DNA of 64,000 nucleotides from Hyphomicrobiales bacterium (GTDB taxonomy: Bacteria; Pseudomonadota; Alphaproteobacteria; Rhizobiales; Rhizobiaceae): contig UBWZ01000002.1 in the NCBI GenBank assembly GCA_900469345.1, positions 425,579 through 489,578 of the forward strand, written 5' to 3'. Position 1 is the stretch's first letter; each line of letters begins with the position of its first letter. Shown here piece after piece: positions 17,441-26,784 of the stretch. The notes under the pieces were generated by a model. It ran no database searches and had not been told where the DNA came from. It was given only the letters and a program-made list of their open reading frames with translations. Made by a program: the position numbers and the translations under genes.

Positions 17441-18355
17441 ATGGAACGGCCGACACTTCCGAGAGACCTTCCGGACGATATCGAGGACAAGAAGGCCGCC
17501 GCCCGCGCCTGGTTCGAAAGCCTGCGCGATACCATCTGCGCGTCGTTCGAGGCGCTGGAGGACGAACTCTCGGGGCCTCTCTCCGATCAGCCGCCGGGAC
17601 GCTTCGAGCGCAAGGCCTGGCAGCGCGAGGGCGGTGCCGGCGGCGGCGGCACCATGTCGATGATGGCGGGCCGCGTCTTTGAAAAGGTGGGCGTCCACAC
17701 CTCGACGGTGCATGGCGAGTTCTCCGCCGATTTCCGCAGCCAGATGCCCGGCGCCGACGAGGATCCGCGCTTCTGGGCCTCGGGAATTTCGCTGATCGCT
17801 CACCCGGTCAATCCCAACGTGCCCGCGGTCCACATGAACACCCGCATGGTCGTCACCACCAGCCAGTGGTTCGGCGGCGGCGCCGACCTCACCCCCGTGC
17901 TCGACCGGCGCCGGACCCAGGACGACCCCGACACCCAGCTCTTTCATCGCGTCATGGACATCACCTGCAACCGACATGGCGCCGTTGCCGATTACGGGCG
18001 CTACAAGGCCTGGTGTGACGAGTACTTCTTTCTCAAGCACCGCAATGAAATGCGCGGCGTCGGCGGCATCTTCTTCGACTGGCTGCACTCGCCGAAGGAA
18101 CAGGGCGGCTGGGATGCGGACTTCGCCTTCGTGCAGGATGTCGGCCGCGCCTTCGCCATGGTCTACCCGAAGATCGTTCGCGGCAATTTCAACCAGGAAT
18201 GGACGGAAGAGGACCGTGACGAGCAGTTGATCCGCCGTGGCCGCTACGTGGAATTCAACCTGCTTTACGACCGGGGAACGATCTTCGGCCTGAAGACGGG
18301 TGGCAACGTCGAATCCATCCTTTCGTCGCTACCACCTGTGGTGAGGTGGCCTTAG
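17441..18355 (+). CDS. hemF: Coproporphyrinogen III oxidase, oxygen-dependent
   Basis: A 304-residue aerobic coproporphyrinogen oxidase, converting coproporphyrinogen III to protoporphyrinogen IX in heme synthesis. Signature segments are [38 protein letters not shown], the [26 protein letters not shown] block and the C-terminal [38 protein letters not shown] 17441 has GAGGA six bases upstream and is preferred to ATG 17429. It is the only heme-synthesis gene in the window; the heme uptake receptor lies 40 kb away. Confidence 0.97.
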   Translation: MERPTLPRDLPDDIEDKKAAARAWFESLRDTICASFEALEDELSGPLSDQPPGRFERKAWQREGGAGGGGTMSMMAGRVFEKVGVHTSTVHGEFSADFRSQMPGADEDPRFWASGISLIAHPVNPNVPAVHMNTRMVVTTSQWFGGGADLTPVLDRRRTQDDPDTQLFHRVMDITCNRHGAVADYGRYKAWCDEYFFLKHRNEMRGVGGIFFDWLHSPKEQGGWDADFAFVQDVGRAFAMVYPKIVRGNFNQEWTEEDRDEQLIRRGRYVEFNLLYDRGTIFGLKTGGNVESILSSLPPVVRWP

Positions 18356-18455
18356 GCCTTGAGGCCAAGTTGACATTCATCATTTCCTAATAAAACCGTT
18401 CACGAATCAGCTTTCCGGTGATAGCCTAGCCTCGTTCGCAATGGAGGAGGAAGCC

Positions 18456-18740
18456 ATGAGCGTTTCATTGAACCGGCCAAACCCAAGCGCACCTGTACTG
18501 GATCTTCAGCAGCAAAAGACCCAGCCGAGCCACGTCGTCACGGCCCGAATGATCGAGCGGATGGCGACCGAACTGCGAGCCCGAAGCGGCGGCGAACTTC
18601 CCCACTCTTTCTACGTGGAAAAGGTCAAGCAGCGCCTTCGTGCCAAGAGGGGCGACGGCGTTCCGTTGTCGGAGGTCCTCGGACATCCGATCGCATCGGA
18701 AACACCCTCCGTCTTCCACGCCTGGGCTCTGCGCGAGTAG
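18456..18740 (+). CDS. Small hypothetical protein
   Basis: A 94-residue protein starting at ATG 18456 behind GGAGGAGG. It has a Pro/Gln-rich N-terminus, then a helical segment (TARMIERMATELRARSGGELPHSFYVEKVKQRLRAKRG). I do not recognise it. A TTGACA near 18371 could be a -35 element but no convincing -10 is spaced correctly. It is followed by paired hairpins and the DUF1059 gene on the same strand. Confidence 0.6.
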   Translation: MSVSLNRPNPSAPVLDLQQQKTQPSHVVTARMIERMATELRARSGGELPHSFYVEKVKQRLRAKRGDGVPLSEVLGHPIASETPSVFHAWALRE

Positions 18741-18754
18741 TCGCGGAACAGGCA

Positions 18755-18799
18755 ACCCGTCTCCCGGGTTAGGGAAAGCGGTGCCGGAACCCCGGCACC
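18755..18799 (+). other. Two adjacent hairpins between small genes
   Basis: A short inverted repeat AACCCG/CGGGTT is followed by a perfect 9-bp stem CGGTGCCGG (18779-18787) / CCGGCACCG (18791-18799) with an AAC loop. There is no T-tract, so termination is uncertain; it may act as a processing or mRNA-stability element between the two small genes. Confidence 0.4.
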
Positions 18800-18823
18800 G
18801 TTCAGAAATGGGAGGATAACAAA

Positions 18824-19018
18824 ATGCGACTTTTCGAATGTGGAACGCTGGTGCCCGGCTGCGAATGGCATTCGCGGGCGCAGGACGACGCCGAACTGGT
18901 GCGTCGCGCCGTCGAACATCTCCGTCTCACCCACGGCGAGGATATGATCCGCGAGACCATGGTGGACAACATCAAGGCGCGGATCCGTGACGAGGACGCC
19001 AACGAGGCGGCAGCCTAG
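18824..19018 (+). CDS. DUF1059 family protein
   Basis: A 64-residue soluble protein matching the pattern of DUF1059: FECGTLVPGCEWHSRAQDDAELVRRAVEHLRLTHGED, with the C-x(8)-C spacing and the HLRLTHG motif that may bind a metal. The ribosome binding site GGAGG lies eight bases upstream of the ATG. Function unknown in the family. It converges with the CCA-adding enzyme gene. Confidence 0.8.
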   Translation: MRLFECGTLVPGCEWHSRAQDDAELVRRAVEHLRLTHGEDMIRETMVDNIKARIRDEDANEAAA

Positions 19019-19054
19019 CTGCCTCGCCTCACGCGGCAACGTCGCGGGCTGGCA

Positions 19055-20317
19055 TCAGAGCGAGCTTGCGATCATTGCATGCAGACGGGCAGCGAGCGCT
19101 GCCCGGTCCGGCGTGAAATTGCGCTCGACCCAGAAGTCCTCAAGCAGCCTCAGCACTTCGCCCACCCGCTTGCCGGCCGGCACGCCGGCCTCCACCACGT
19201 CGGCGCCGGTCAGCGGAAACACCGGCCGACGGTAATCTTCGGTCCGCTTCAGGAGCGAAGAGAAGCGCGCCGACTTGCGCATTGCCAGGGGGTCGCCTTC
19301 GGCGCCGGAGCGCGCCGAGGCAAGCGCCAGCTTCAGCCGCATGACGAGACCGTCAGTACCGTGCCGGTAGAGCATCCGGTCAAAGCCCACATCGGTCACC
19401 TCGTCGGGAAGCGAAGGCGCCTTCGCCCATTCCGTCAGACGCGCGGTCTCCGCCCGTGACATCCGCAGCCGCTTTGCCAGCCCCTCCATGCGAGCAGCAT
19501 CGGGAGGGACGATGGCGGCAAGCCGCAGCAGCGGGTCGGGTGCCCAGCCGAGCGCCTGCTCGGTTGCGACGAGACCGTGGATGGAATCGATCCCCCATTT
19601 TTCCGTCTCGGGCAAAATCTCCGTCAGCGCCCCCACCTGTCGCATCCACAACAGCGCCCGCGACGGATCGGGAGCGGCCAGCAGCTTGCGGGTCTCCGCC
19701 CAGATCCGTTCGGCCGAAAGCGTGACAAGCCTGTCCTTGGCCCGCGCTGCCGCCCGAAGCCCGTCCGCATCCGGCCGGCCCGACCCGTAAAGGGCAAAGA
19801 AGCGGAAGAACCGCAGGATGCGCAGGTGGTCTTCGGCAATCCGCTGCGCGGCGTCGCCGATGAACCGTATGGTGCGGCTTTCGATATCCTTGAGGCCGCC
19901 CACGAGGTCGATGACCTCGCCGCTGGCATCGGCGTAAAGCGCGTTGATCGTCAGGTCGCGCCGTTCGGCATCCGCCTGCCAGTCAGTGCCGAACGCCACC
20001 TTGGCATGCCGTCCGTCGGTTTCCATGTCCCGTCGCAGCGTCGTCACCTCGAACGGCCTGCCGTCCACCACCAGCGTCACCGTGCCGTGCTCGATGCCGG
20101 TCGGGACCGACTTGATCCCGGCGGTCGCGGCCCGTGTCACCACCTGCTCCGGCAGCAGCGTCGTCGCGAGATCCACATCGGCGACCGGCAGCCCCATCAG
20201 CGCATTGCGCACCGCTCCGCCGGCCACCCGCGCCTCGGCGCCATCCCCGTTGAGAAGCGCCAGCACGCTTTGCAGCGCCGGCTCACGGAACCAGGATGTC
20301 TCGGCAACGGAGGTCAT
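19055..20317 (-). CDS. cca: CCA tRNA nucleotidyltransferase (class II)
   Basis: A 420-residue nucleotidyltransferase that adds or repairs the 3' CCA end of tRNA. The head domain has AGGAVRNALMG and the metal-binding DVDLATT carboxylates; RRDLTINALYAD and the neck motif EDHLRILRFFRFFALYG are typical of class II enzymes. The C-terminal part is helical without an HD domain. Its ATG overlaps the stop of the NUDIX gene (ATGA), the third member of a coupled minus-strand operon DUF1285-NUDIX-cca. Confidence 0.94.
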   Translation of the reverse strand: MTSVAETSWFREPALQSVLALLNGDGAEARVAGGAVRNALMGLPVADVDLATTLLPEQVVTRAATAGIKSVPTGIEHGTVTLVVDGRPFEVTTLRRDMETDGRHAKVAFGTDWQADAERRDLTINALYADASGEVIDLVGGLKDIESRTIRFIGDAAQRIAEDHLRILRFFRFFALYGSGRPDADGLRAAARAKDRLVTLSAERIWAETRKLLAAPDPSRALLWMRQVGALTEILPETEKWGIDSIHGLVATEQALGWAPDPLLRLAAIVPPDAARMEGLAKRLRMSRAETARLTEWAKAPSLPDEVTDVGFDRMLYRHGTDGLVMRLKLALASARSGAEGDPLAMRKSARFSSLLKRTEDYRRPVFPLTGADVVEAGVPAGKRVGEVLRLLEDFWVERNFTPDRAALAARLHAMIASSL

Positions 20318-20949
20318 GCATAAAGCCTTTCATACAATGTCCGCAGGATCCCCGCGGTGACGCCCCAGATGTTACGCTGCTCGTAGGGCATCAGGTAGAA
20401 CTGCCGCTCGCGGCCGTCGAACAGGCGCGAGCTGCGTTGATGGTTGGCCTCGTTCATCAGAAACGACAGCGGCACCTCGAACGCCTCGTCCACCTCTGTC
20501 GGGTTGAGCTTGAGGTCGAAGCCGCGTTTGACCACCGACAGGACCGGCGTGATCCGGAACCCGGTGGTGGTGAAATAGGTCGGGAGCCGCCCCACGGTTT
20601 CGACGAAATGCGGGGCAAGTCCGATCTCCTCCTCCGCCTCGCGCACCGCCGCCCGCTCGGCCGAGCCGTCCTCCGGATCAATGGCGCCGCCCGGGAAGGC
20701 AATCTGGCCGGAATGCTTGCGCAGGGTCGTGGTGCGCTGGGTGAGGATCACCTTTGCCTCGGCCCCGTCGTCGACCACCGGCACCAGCACGGCGGCGTCC
20801 TTCAGCGTCAGCCCCTCGGCGAAATCGATAAGCGTCGGGTTGAGCAGATGGTCGCCATGCTCGCGCGCCGCGTCCTCGACCGGGCTGCCGGTCTGTTGCA
20901 GGGCACGGCGGCGAAACGCCTCTGCCGAAAAAGGGAATGCGTCTGTCAT
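20314..20949 (-). CDS. CoA pyrophosphatase (NUDIX hydrolase, NudL-like)
   Basis: A 211-residue NUDIX hydrolase. The motif LTQRTTTLRKHSGQIAFPGG just before the Nudix box marks the coenzyme A diphosphatase subfamily, and the box itself (GGAIDPEDGSAERAAVREAEEEIGL shape) is complete. It overlaps both neighbours by four bases, DUF1285 upstream and cca downstream. The longer reading of this frame, starting inside the DUF1285 gene, is an artefact. Confidence 0.92.
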   Translation of the reverse strand: MTDAFPFSAEAFRRRALQQTGSPVEDAAREHGDHLLNPTLIDFAEGLTLKDAAVLVPVVDDGAEAKVILTQRTTTLRKHSGQIAFPGGAIDPEDGSAERAAVREAEEEIGLAPHFVETVGRLPTYFTTTGFRITPVLSVVKRGFDLKLNPTEVDEAFEVPLSFLMNEANHQRSSRLFDGRERQFYLMPYEQRNIWGVTAGILRTLYERLYA

Positions 20950-21569
20950 TGCGATAGGCGATCCAGCTCCGCCGCCGGCATGATCGGGAACACCGCGCCA
21001 CCCGACCGGATGCTGAACATCGCCCTGCCCTCCACCTCCAGCACTTCGCCGAGCGCCACCAGCTCGTACATGACCGGCCGCGCCACCAGCGCCTCCAGCC
21101 GGCCGCGCACCAGGAGATAGGGTTTCAGGGCGCCGGTCTCGCCGGCGATCTCGAAGCGCAGCGGATGCTCGCTGCCCGCCTCCACCACGTCGCCGACCTG
21201 GGTGCGAAACGACAGCACCCGTGAACCATCCCGCTCGACCGACTGCATCTCGACCGCCAGGAACGGCGCATCGACGACCCGGATGCCGAGTTTTTCCACA
21301 GGCGTGACGAGATAGGTCTTGCCGTCCTCGTCCTTGCGCAGGACGGTGGAAAACAGCCGCACCAGAGGCGCCCGGCCGATCGGCGTGCCCATGTAGAACC
21401 ATGTGCCGTCGGCCCGGATTTCCATGTCGATATCGCCGCAAAACGGCGGATTCCAGCGTTCGACCGGCGGATTGCCGCGCTTGGCGGCCCCGGTCTGTTC
21501 GGAAGCGCGGGCGATCAGCGCTGCCAGCCCCGCCGCGTCGCCTGCCGAATTTGTTTCCTCAGCCGCCAT
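20946..21569 (-). CDS. DUF1285 domain-containing protein
   Basis: A 207-residue protein matching DUF1285 proteins: PPFCGDIDMEIRADGTWFYMGTPIGRAPLVRLFSTVLRKDEDGKTYLVTPVEK is the family hallmark. Function is unknown. It is the first gene of the DUF1285-NUDIX-cca operon and divergent from the MoxR operon; I recall the same arrangement in other Rhizobiales, which would suggest a conserved divergent regulatory region at 21570-21776. Confidence 0.88.
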   Translation of the reverse strand: MAAEETNSAGDAAGLAALIARASEQTGAAKRGNPPVERWNPPFCGDIDMEIRADGTWFYMGTPIGRAPLVRLFSTVLRKDEDGKTYLVTPVEKLGIRVVDAPFLAVEMQSVERDGSRVLSFRTQVGDVVEAGSEHPLRFEIAGETGALKPYLLVRGRLEALVARPVMYELVALGEVLEVEGRAMFSIRSGGAVFPIMPAAELDRLSQ

Positions 21570-21776
21570 TTTTCAGTCCCGGTTGGTCCTTAAGCACTCG
21601 ACAAGGCTATCATTCCTCACGAGATAGTCATTCTGCCCGCGCTTGTCAGCCTTCATTGGGGTAATAAGTTCGGTTGGATGGGCACGCTTCACGGCCCGGC
21701 GATTCGCCGATGGCATGCTGCAGGTGCCGCGCAATCGACCGTTTATGGATTCCCGACCGGGAAGATGGAGAGCCAG

Positions 21777-22790
21777 ATGGGCATGATGAATCCGACCGAG
21801 ACCGTGCTCGACGAGAAAGCCATCATTGCATCCGCCGAAAAGGCCTTGGCCGATATCGCCGCCATCCGCACCCAGGTGTCGAAGGTCATCTTCGGCCAGG
21901 AGAAGGTGGTCGAGAACACGCTGCTGGCGGTTCTCTCGGGCGGTCACGCGCTGCTCGTCGGCGTGCCGGGCCTCGCCAAGACCAAGCTCGTCACCACGCT
22001 CGGCTCCGTGCTCGGCCTCGATTCCAACCGCATCCAGTTCACCCCGGACCTGATGCCGTCCGATATCCTCGGCTCCGAGGTGATGGACGCCGACGAGGCC
22101 GGTCGCCGCTCGTTCCGCTTCGTCAAGGGTCCGGTCTTTGCGCAGCTGCTGATGGCCGACGAAATCAACCGTGCCTCGCCGCGCACCCAGTCGGCGCTGC
22201 TGCAGTCCATGCAGGAGTATCACATCACCGTCGCTGGCCAGCGCTACGACCTGCCTGCCCCCTTCCATGTGCTCGCCACGCAGAACCCGCTGGAGCAGGA
22301 AGGCACCTACCCGCTGCCGGAAGCCCAGCTCGACCGCTTTCTCCTGCAGGTCGACGTGCTCTATCCGGATCTTGCCGCCGAACGGCAGATTCTGCTCGAG
22401 ACGACCGGGCTGTCCGAACGCCAGCCGGAAAGCGTCATCGATGCCGCCCGCCTGATGGAAATCCAGATGCTGATCCGCCAGATGCCGGTCAGCGACACGG
22501 TGGTCGACGCCATCCTGTCGCTCGTGCGCTCGGCCCGCCCGGGACAGGGCAATGCCGCCACCGACCGGCATGTGGCCTGGGGTCCGGGCCCGCGCGCCGG
22601 CCAGTCGCTGATGCTGACGGCCCGTTCACGCGCGCTTTACGAAGGCCGCCTCGCGCCGTCGCTCGACGATATCTACGCGCTTGCCGAACCCGTGCTCGAG
22701 CACCGCATGGCCCTAACCTTCTCCGCCCGCGCCGAGGGAATGTCCGTACGGGACGTCATTGCCGGCCTGGTAAAACAGGCCCGCGGCTGA
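21777..22790 (+). CDS. MoxR-type AAA+ ATPase
   Basis: A 337-residue MoxR ATPase. Walker A is GVPGLAKT, Walker B LLMADEINRASP, sensor 1 LATQNPLEQEGTYPLPEAQLDRFL; the C-terminal lid follows. MoxR proteins act as chaperones that work with von Willebrand factor A proteins encoded in the same operon. The ATG at 21777 has GGAGAG close upstream; the frame is open back to 21678 but the extra segment is not conserved-looking. It starts a four-gene operon with DUF58, DUF4159 and VWA-like proteins. Confidence 0.92.
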   Translation: MGMMNPTETVLDEKAIIASAEKALADIAAIRTQVSKVIFGQEKVVENTLLAVLSGGHALLVGVPGLAKTKLVTTLGSVLGLDSNRIQFTPDLMPSDILGSEVMDADEAGRRSFRFVKGPVFAQLLMADEINRASPRTQSALLQSMQEYHITVAGQRYDLPAPFHVLATQNPLEQEGTYPLPEAQLDRFLLQVDVLYPDLAAERQILLETTGLSERQPESVIDAARLMEIQMLIRQMPVSDTVVDAILSLVRSARPGQGNAATDRHVAWGPGPRAGQSLMLTARSRALYEGRLAPSLDDIYALAEPVLEHRMALTFSARAEGMSVRDVIAGLVKQARG

Positions 22791-22824
22791 AGCGGGCTTT
22801 CCGCAACGGCTAGAAAGGATACCC

Positions 22825-23745
22825 GTGGCATCCATTGGCCAGATCGTTGAACAGACGCCCAGCAACGAGGTCCTTTCCCGCGCCCAGGCGCGTGCCATGC
22901 TGGTGCCCGACTGCATGGTCGAGGCCAAGCGTATCGCCAACACGGTGATCGCCGGCTGGCATGGCCGGCGCAAGCGCGGCATCGGCGAAAATTTCTGGCA
23001 GTTCCGGCCCTATACCGAAGGCGAAAGCCTGTCGCGCATCGACTGGCGCCGCTCGGCCCGCGACGACCATACCTACGTCCGTGATCGCGAATGGGAGGCC
23101 GCCCACACCGTCTGGCTGTGGGCCGACCTGTCGCCCTCGATGATGTACAAGTCGACGCTGGCGCAGGTCTCCAAGGAAAGCCGCGCGCTGGTCATCCTGC
23201 TGGCGCTGGCCGAAATCCTCGCCCGCTCCGGCGAACGGATCGGCTGCCCAGGCATCATGGAACCGGTTTCAGCCCGCAATGCCGCCGAACGGCTGGCGAC
23301 CGCGATCATGCATGCGCCGCAGGCAGAGGGCCTTCCCGATACCGCGATGATCCGCGGGCAGAGCGATATCATCCTCATCGGCGACTTTCTGGACGATGCG
23401 GATGCCGTGATGGACCGCATCGGCCCGCTCGGGCGCCGGGGGCTGCGCGGCCACGTGATCGAGATCGCCGACCCTGCCGAGGAAACCTTCCCCTATTCCG
23501 GCCGAACCGAATTCATCGACCCGGAAACGGGTGAAAAGCTGGTGGCTGGCCGCGCTGAAAACCTTCGCGACATCTACCAGCGGGCCTATTTCGCACGGCG
23601 CGAGGCGCTGGGCGAAGCGCTGCGGCGGCTGGGCTGGAGCTTCGTCTTCAACCGCACCGACCATCTCGCCTCCGAGGCGCTGGTCGCCGTGCACGGCTAT
23701 CTGTCCGGCATGCCCGCTCAAAGAGCGGCGGGAGGCCCGGCATGA
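22825..23745 (+). CDS. DUF58 domain-containing protein
   Basis: A 306-residue protein with the DUF58 hallmark: GRRKRGIGENFWQFRPYTEGESLSRIDWRRSARDDHTYVRDREWE, then a VWA-like core (LWADLSPSMMYKS, a D-x-S-x-S metal-site pattern; DIILIGDFLDD). GTG 22825 is the start, with AAGGA six bases upstream. It overlaps the next gene by ATGA. In this operon type it is the likely MoxR partner. Confidence 0.9.
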   Translation: MASIGQIVEQTPSNEVLSRAQARAMLVPDCMVEAKRIANTVIAGWHGRRKRGIGENFWQFRPYTEGESLSRIDWRRSARDDHTYVRDREWEAAHTVWLWADLSPSMMYKSTLAQVSKESRALVILLALAEILARSGERIGCPGIMEPVSARNAAERLATAIMHAPQAEGLPDTAMIRGQSDIILIGDFLDDADAVMDRIGPLGRRGLRGHVIEIADPAEETFPYSGRTEFIDPETGEKLVAGRAENLRDIYQRAYFARREALGEALRRLGWSFVFNRTDHLASEALVAVHGYLSGMPAQRAAGGPA

Positions 23746-26588
23746 GCGCGCTCGCCTTCGCCTATCCGGCCATCCTCTTCGGGCTTCTGGCATTGCCGGT
23801 CATCTGGTGGCTGCTGCGGCTGACACCGCCGCGGCCGCAGGCGGAAGTCTTCCCGCCCCTGCGCATCCTGGCGACCGTTCTGAAACGTGAGGAAACGCCG
23901 TCGAAAAGCCCGTGGTGGCTGACGCTGCTGCGCATGCTTCTGGCCGCGGCCCTGATCTTTGCGATCGCCGATCCGGTTCTCAACCCGCGCACCGGTTCGC
24001 TCGATACCGGCGGCCCGCTCGTGCTCATCGTCGACAACAGCTGGGCGACCGCGCCCGACTGGCAGCGGCGCGTGCAGACGGCGCAGCTGCTGATCGACGA
24101 TGCCGAAAACGCCGACCTCCCGGTCTCCGTCGCGTTCACGGCCGACCCGACCCAGGATGCGACACCCGGCAGCGCCGCCGCCGCCCGCCAGAAACTCGCC
24201 GCCGCCGGGCCGAAACCGCTGGTTCCGGATCGGGCCCGCGCCGTCAAGGCAGTCTCCGAAGCCCTCAACGGCACCCGTCCGGGGACGCTTGTCCTCCTGT
24301 CGGACGGCGTTCTGGCCGCAGGCGACGCGGAGGCGACCGCCGCCCTCGCCGCGCTTTCGCCGGCAAATACGCGGCTGATCGAGGGCGATGGCGCGAGCGC
24401 GCTTGCCATCACCGATGCCGCCAACACCGCCGAAGCGCTCAGCGTCTCCGCGACGCGGCTCGCCACCGGGCCGGCGGCGCAGATGACCGTCAACGCGCTC
24501 GACACCCAGGGCCGGTCGCTCGCCACCGGTGTTCTCGAATTCAAGCCCGGTGCGGCAACCGCAACGACGCAGATTGCAGCCCCCTTCGAACTGCGCAACG
24601 ATTTTGCCCGGCTGAGTGTCGAAGGCATTGCGACGGCCGGTACCGCGCATCTGCTCGACGACGGCTTCAAGCGTCGCCGCGTGGCACTTCTTGCCGGCGA
24701 TGCCGGCAACGACCTGCAGCCGCTGCTGCTGCCGCTCTACTACATCAGCCGCGCACTCGAACCCTATGCCGACATCATCGAGCCGCGCACGGCCGATCTC
24801 GCCACCTCGATCCCGGAACTCCTCGCCAGCAATCCTTCGGCGATCATCATGGCCGATATCGGCCGCCTGCCGGCCGAGACCTACGCCCCGCTGCAGCAAT
24901 GGATCGCCCGCGGCGGCACGCTCCTGCGCTTCGCCGGCCCCCGTCTGGCGGCGGCCCCGGCCGACGATCCGCTCGTACCCGTCCAGCTGCGCCAGGGTGA
25001 ACGGGCGCTCGGCGGCGCCATGTCCTGGTCCGAACCCCAGCCTCTCGCCGACTTCCCCGCCTTTGGCCCGTTTGCCGGCATGCCGCGCGCCGCCGACATC
25101 ACCGTCAGCCGCCAGGTGCTGGCCGAGCCGAGCCCGGGTCTGGCCGAGCGCACCTGGGCAAGCCTGGCGGACGGCACGCCCCTGGTCACCGAAAAGGAAG
25201 TGCAGGCAGGCCGCATCGTGCTCTTCCACACCAGCGCCGAAGCCAGCTGGTCCAATCTCCCGCTCTCCGGCAATTTCGTCGAAATGCTGCGCCGCCTCGT
25301 GCAGATGGCGCGGGCGGGCGGCGCCGTGACCGCCGGCAGCGAAGGCGCTGCGGCCACCCTGCCGCCCTACCGCCTGCTCACCGCCGACGGCATCCTCACA
25401 ACCGAAACCGGCACCGCACGACCCGTCTCCGTGCGCCCGGGGGAGACGCTCGTGGCAAGCTTCGACCACCCGCCTGGCCTCTATGGCACCGAGGATGGCT
25501 ATAGCGCCGTCAATCTCCTGGCGCCGAAAACCGTGCTCGCCCCCTTCGATGCTACCGCAGCCGGGTCGACCCTTGTCCGCGAAGGTCTTGCCGGCGGCGA
25601 AGCCTTGTCCTTGCGGCCGGCGCTGTTTGCGCTCGCCTTCGCGCTTCTCGTTGTCGACAGTCTGGTCATGCTCTTCATGAACGGCGGCTTTGCCCGCGGC
25701 CGACTCAACCGGACGCCGTCAGGCAAGTCGGCGGGTGCGGTCGTCGCCTCGCTCGCAGCGCTTGCGTTTGCCGCCATCGCATTTGCCCCGGGCCACGGCC
25801 AGGCGCAGGAGCTTGCCCCCGGCGCCGCCAACAAGCCCGGCGACGCGCAGATCCTGGAGCGGCTGGACACCACCCATCTCGCCTATGTGACGACCGGCGA
25901 AGCGGACGTGGACCGCATTTCCCAGCAGGGCCTCGAGGGGCTCAGCCAGTTCCTGACCTATCGCACCACGCTCGAACCCGGCGCCCCGGTCGGCATCGAT
26001 ATCGCCAAGGACGAGCTCTCCTTCTATCCGATCATCTACTGGCCGGTGTCCGCCACCGCGCCGATGCCCTCGCAGGCGGCGATCTCGCGGATCGACGCCT
26101 ATATGCGCAATGGCGGCACCGTTCTGTTCGACACGCGCGACCAGATCTCGGCGCTCGACGGCGGCGGCTCCAGCCCCAATGCCCAGCGGCTGCAGGCGAT
26201 CCTCGCCGATATCGACATCCCGCCACTCGAGCCGACACCGGAAAACCACGTGCTGACCCGCTCCTTCTACCTGCTGCGGGATTTCCCCGGACGCTATGCC
26301 GGCAGCCCGCTCTGGGTCGAGGCGCGCCAGGACGCCAAGACCAGCGGCTCGAAGCTCACCTCCGGAGGCGACGGCGTCACGCCGATCCTGATCACCGGCA
26401 ACGACTTTGCCGGCGCCTGGGCGATCGACGCGCAAGGGGCGCCGGTCCTGCCGACCGTGCCGGCCGACGAGATGCAGCGCGAATATGCCTTTCGCGCCGG
26501 CGTCAACATCCTGATGTACATGCTGACCGGCAACTACAAGGCGGACCAGGTGCATGTTCCCGCCCTGCTCGAGCGGCTGGGGCAGTGA
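23742..26588 (+). CDS. Large membrane protein, BatA-like N-terminus and DUF4159 C-terminus
   Basis: A 948-residue inner-membrane protein. Residues 1-85 hold the aerotolerance-regulator-type N-terminus with two helices and PPRPQAEVFPPLRIL; a VWA-like domain follows (LVLIVDNSWATAPDW), then a class I glutamine-amidotransferase-like fold, a helix near residues 625-650 (LFALAFALLVVDSLVMLFM), another near 665-685 with a signal-like end, and a C-terminal DUF4159 domain (about 710-945). No catalytic triad is evident in the amidotransferase-like part. It is translationally coupled to the DUF58 gene. Confidence 0.88.
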   Translation: MSALAFAYPAILFGLLALPVIWWLLRLTPPRPQAEVFPPLRILATVLKREETPSKSPWWLTLLRMLLAAALIFAIADPVLNPRTGSLDTGGPLVLIVDNSWATAPDWQRRVQTAQLLIDDAENADLPVSVAFTADPTQDATPGSAAAARQKLAAAGPKPLVPDRARAVKAVSEALNGTRPGTLVLLSDGVLAAGDAEATAALAALSPANTRLIEGDGASALAITDAANTAEALSVSATRLATGPAAQMTVNALDTQGRSLATGVLEFKPGAATATTQIAAPFELRNDFARLSVEGIATAGTAHLLDDGFKRRRVALLAGDAGNDLQPLLLPLYYISRALEPYADIIEPRTADLATSIPELLASNPSAIIMADIGRLPAETYAPLQQWIARGGTLLRFAGPRLAAAPADDPLVPVQLRQGERALGGAMSWSEPQPLADFPAFGPFAGMPRAADITVSRQVLAEPSPGLAERTWASLADGTPLVTEKEVQAGRIVLFHTSAEASWSNLPLSGNFVEMLRRLVQMARAGGAVTAGSEGAAATLPPYRLLTADGILTTETGTARPVSVRPGETLVASFDHPPGLYGTEDGYSAVNLLAPKTVLAPFDATAAGSTLVREGLAGGEALSLRPALFALAFALLVVDSLVMLFMNGGFARGRLNRTPSGKSAGAVVASLAALAFAAIAFAPGHGQAQELAPGAANKPGDAQILERLDTTHLAYVTTGEADVDRISQQGLEGLSQFLTYRTTLEPGAPVGIDIAKDELSFYPIIYWPVSATAPMPSQAAISRIDAYMRNGGTVLFDTRDQISALDGGGSSPNAQRLQAILADIDIPPLEPTPENHVLTRSFYLLRDFPGRYAGSPLWVEARQDAKTSGSKLTSGGDGVTPILITGNDFAGAWAIDAQGAPVLPTVPADEMQREYAFRAGVNILMYMLTGNYKADQVHVPALLERLGQ

Positions 26589-26784
26589 TGCAGATGATGG
26601 CGAGCAACAGCCTCCTTTACTCGTTCGGTGCGCCCCGCAGCGCTGCGCGATCCGGCATGCGTGCCGGCACCGGTTATGGGCGGCGGGGCCTCGCGGCACT
26701 TCGATCTCTCCCTTTGAGGGGAAAGGTCATTGGCAGCAAGCCACACCCGTCGCCCTACCCTCTCTCCCATAGAGGGCACACCTC
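26589..26784 (+). other. Intergenic spacer within the MoxR operon containing short hairpins
   Basis: A 196-base gap unlike the tight spacing elsewhere in the operon. It contains CCTTT/AAAGG and CCCTCT/AGAGGG inverted repeats near 26712-26778, resembling palindromic intergenic elements common in rhizobia. A 67-codon frame across it has no support. Confidence 0.35.

Noticed and set aside
18371..18396. TTGACA near 18371 as a promoter for the small gene
   Set aside because: No -10 hexamer at 16-18 bases fits; the nearest, TAAAAC, is at 15 bases and matches poorly, so no promoter was called.
23718..25469. A 583-codon minus-strand frame antisense to the DUF4159 gene
   Set aside because: Low-complexity shadow of a gene with clear domains on the other strand; no ribosome binding site or family match.
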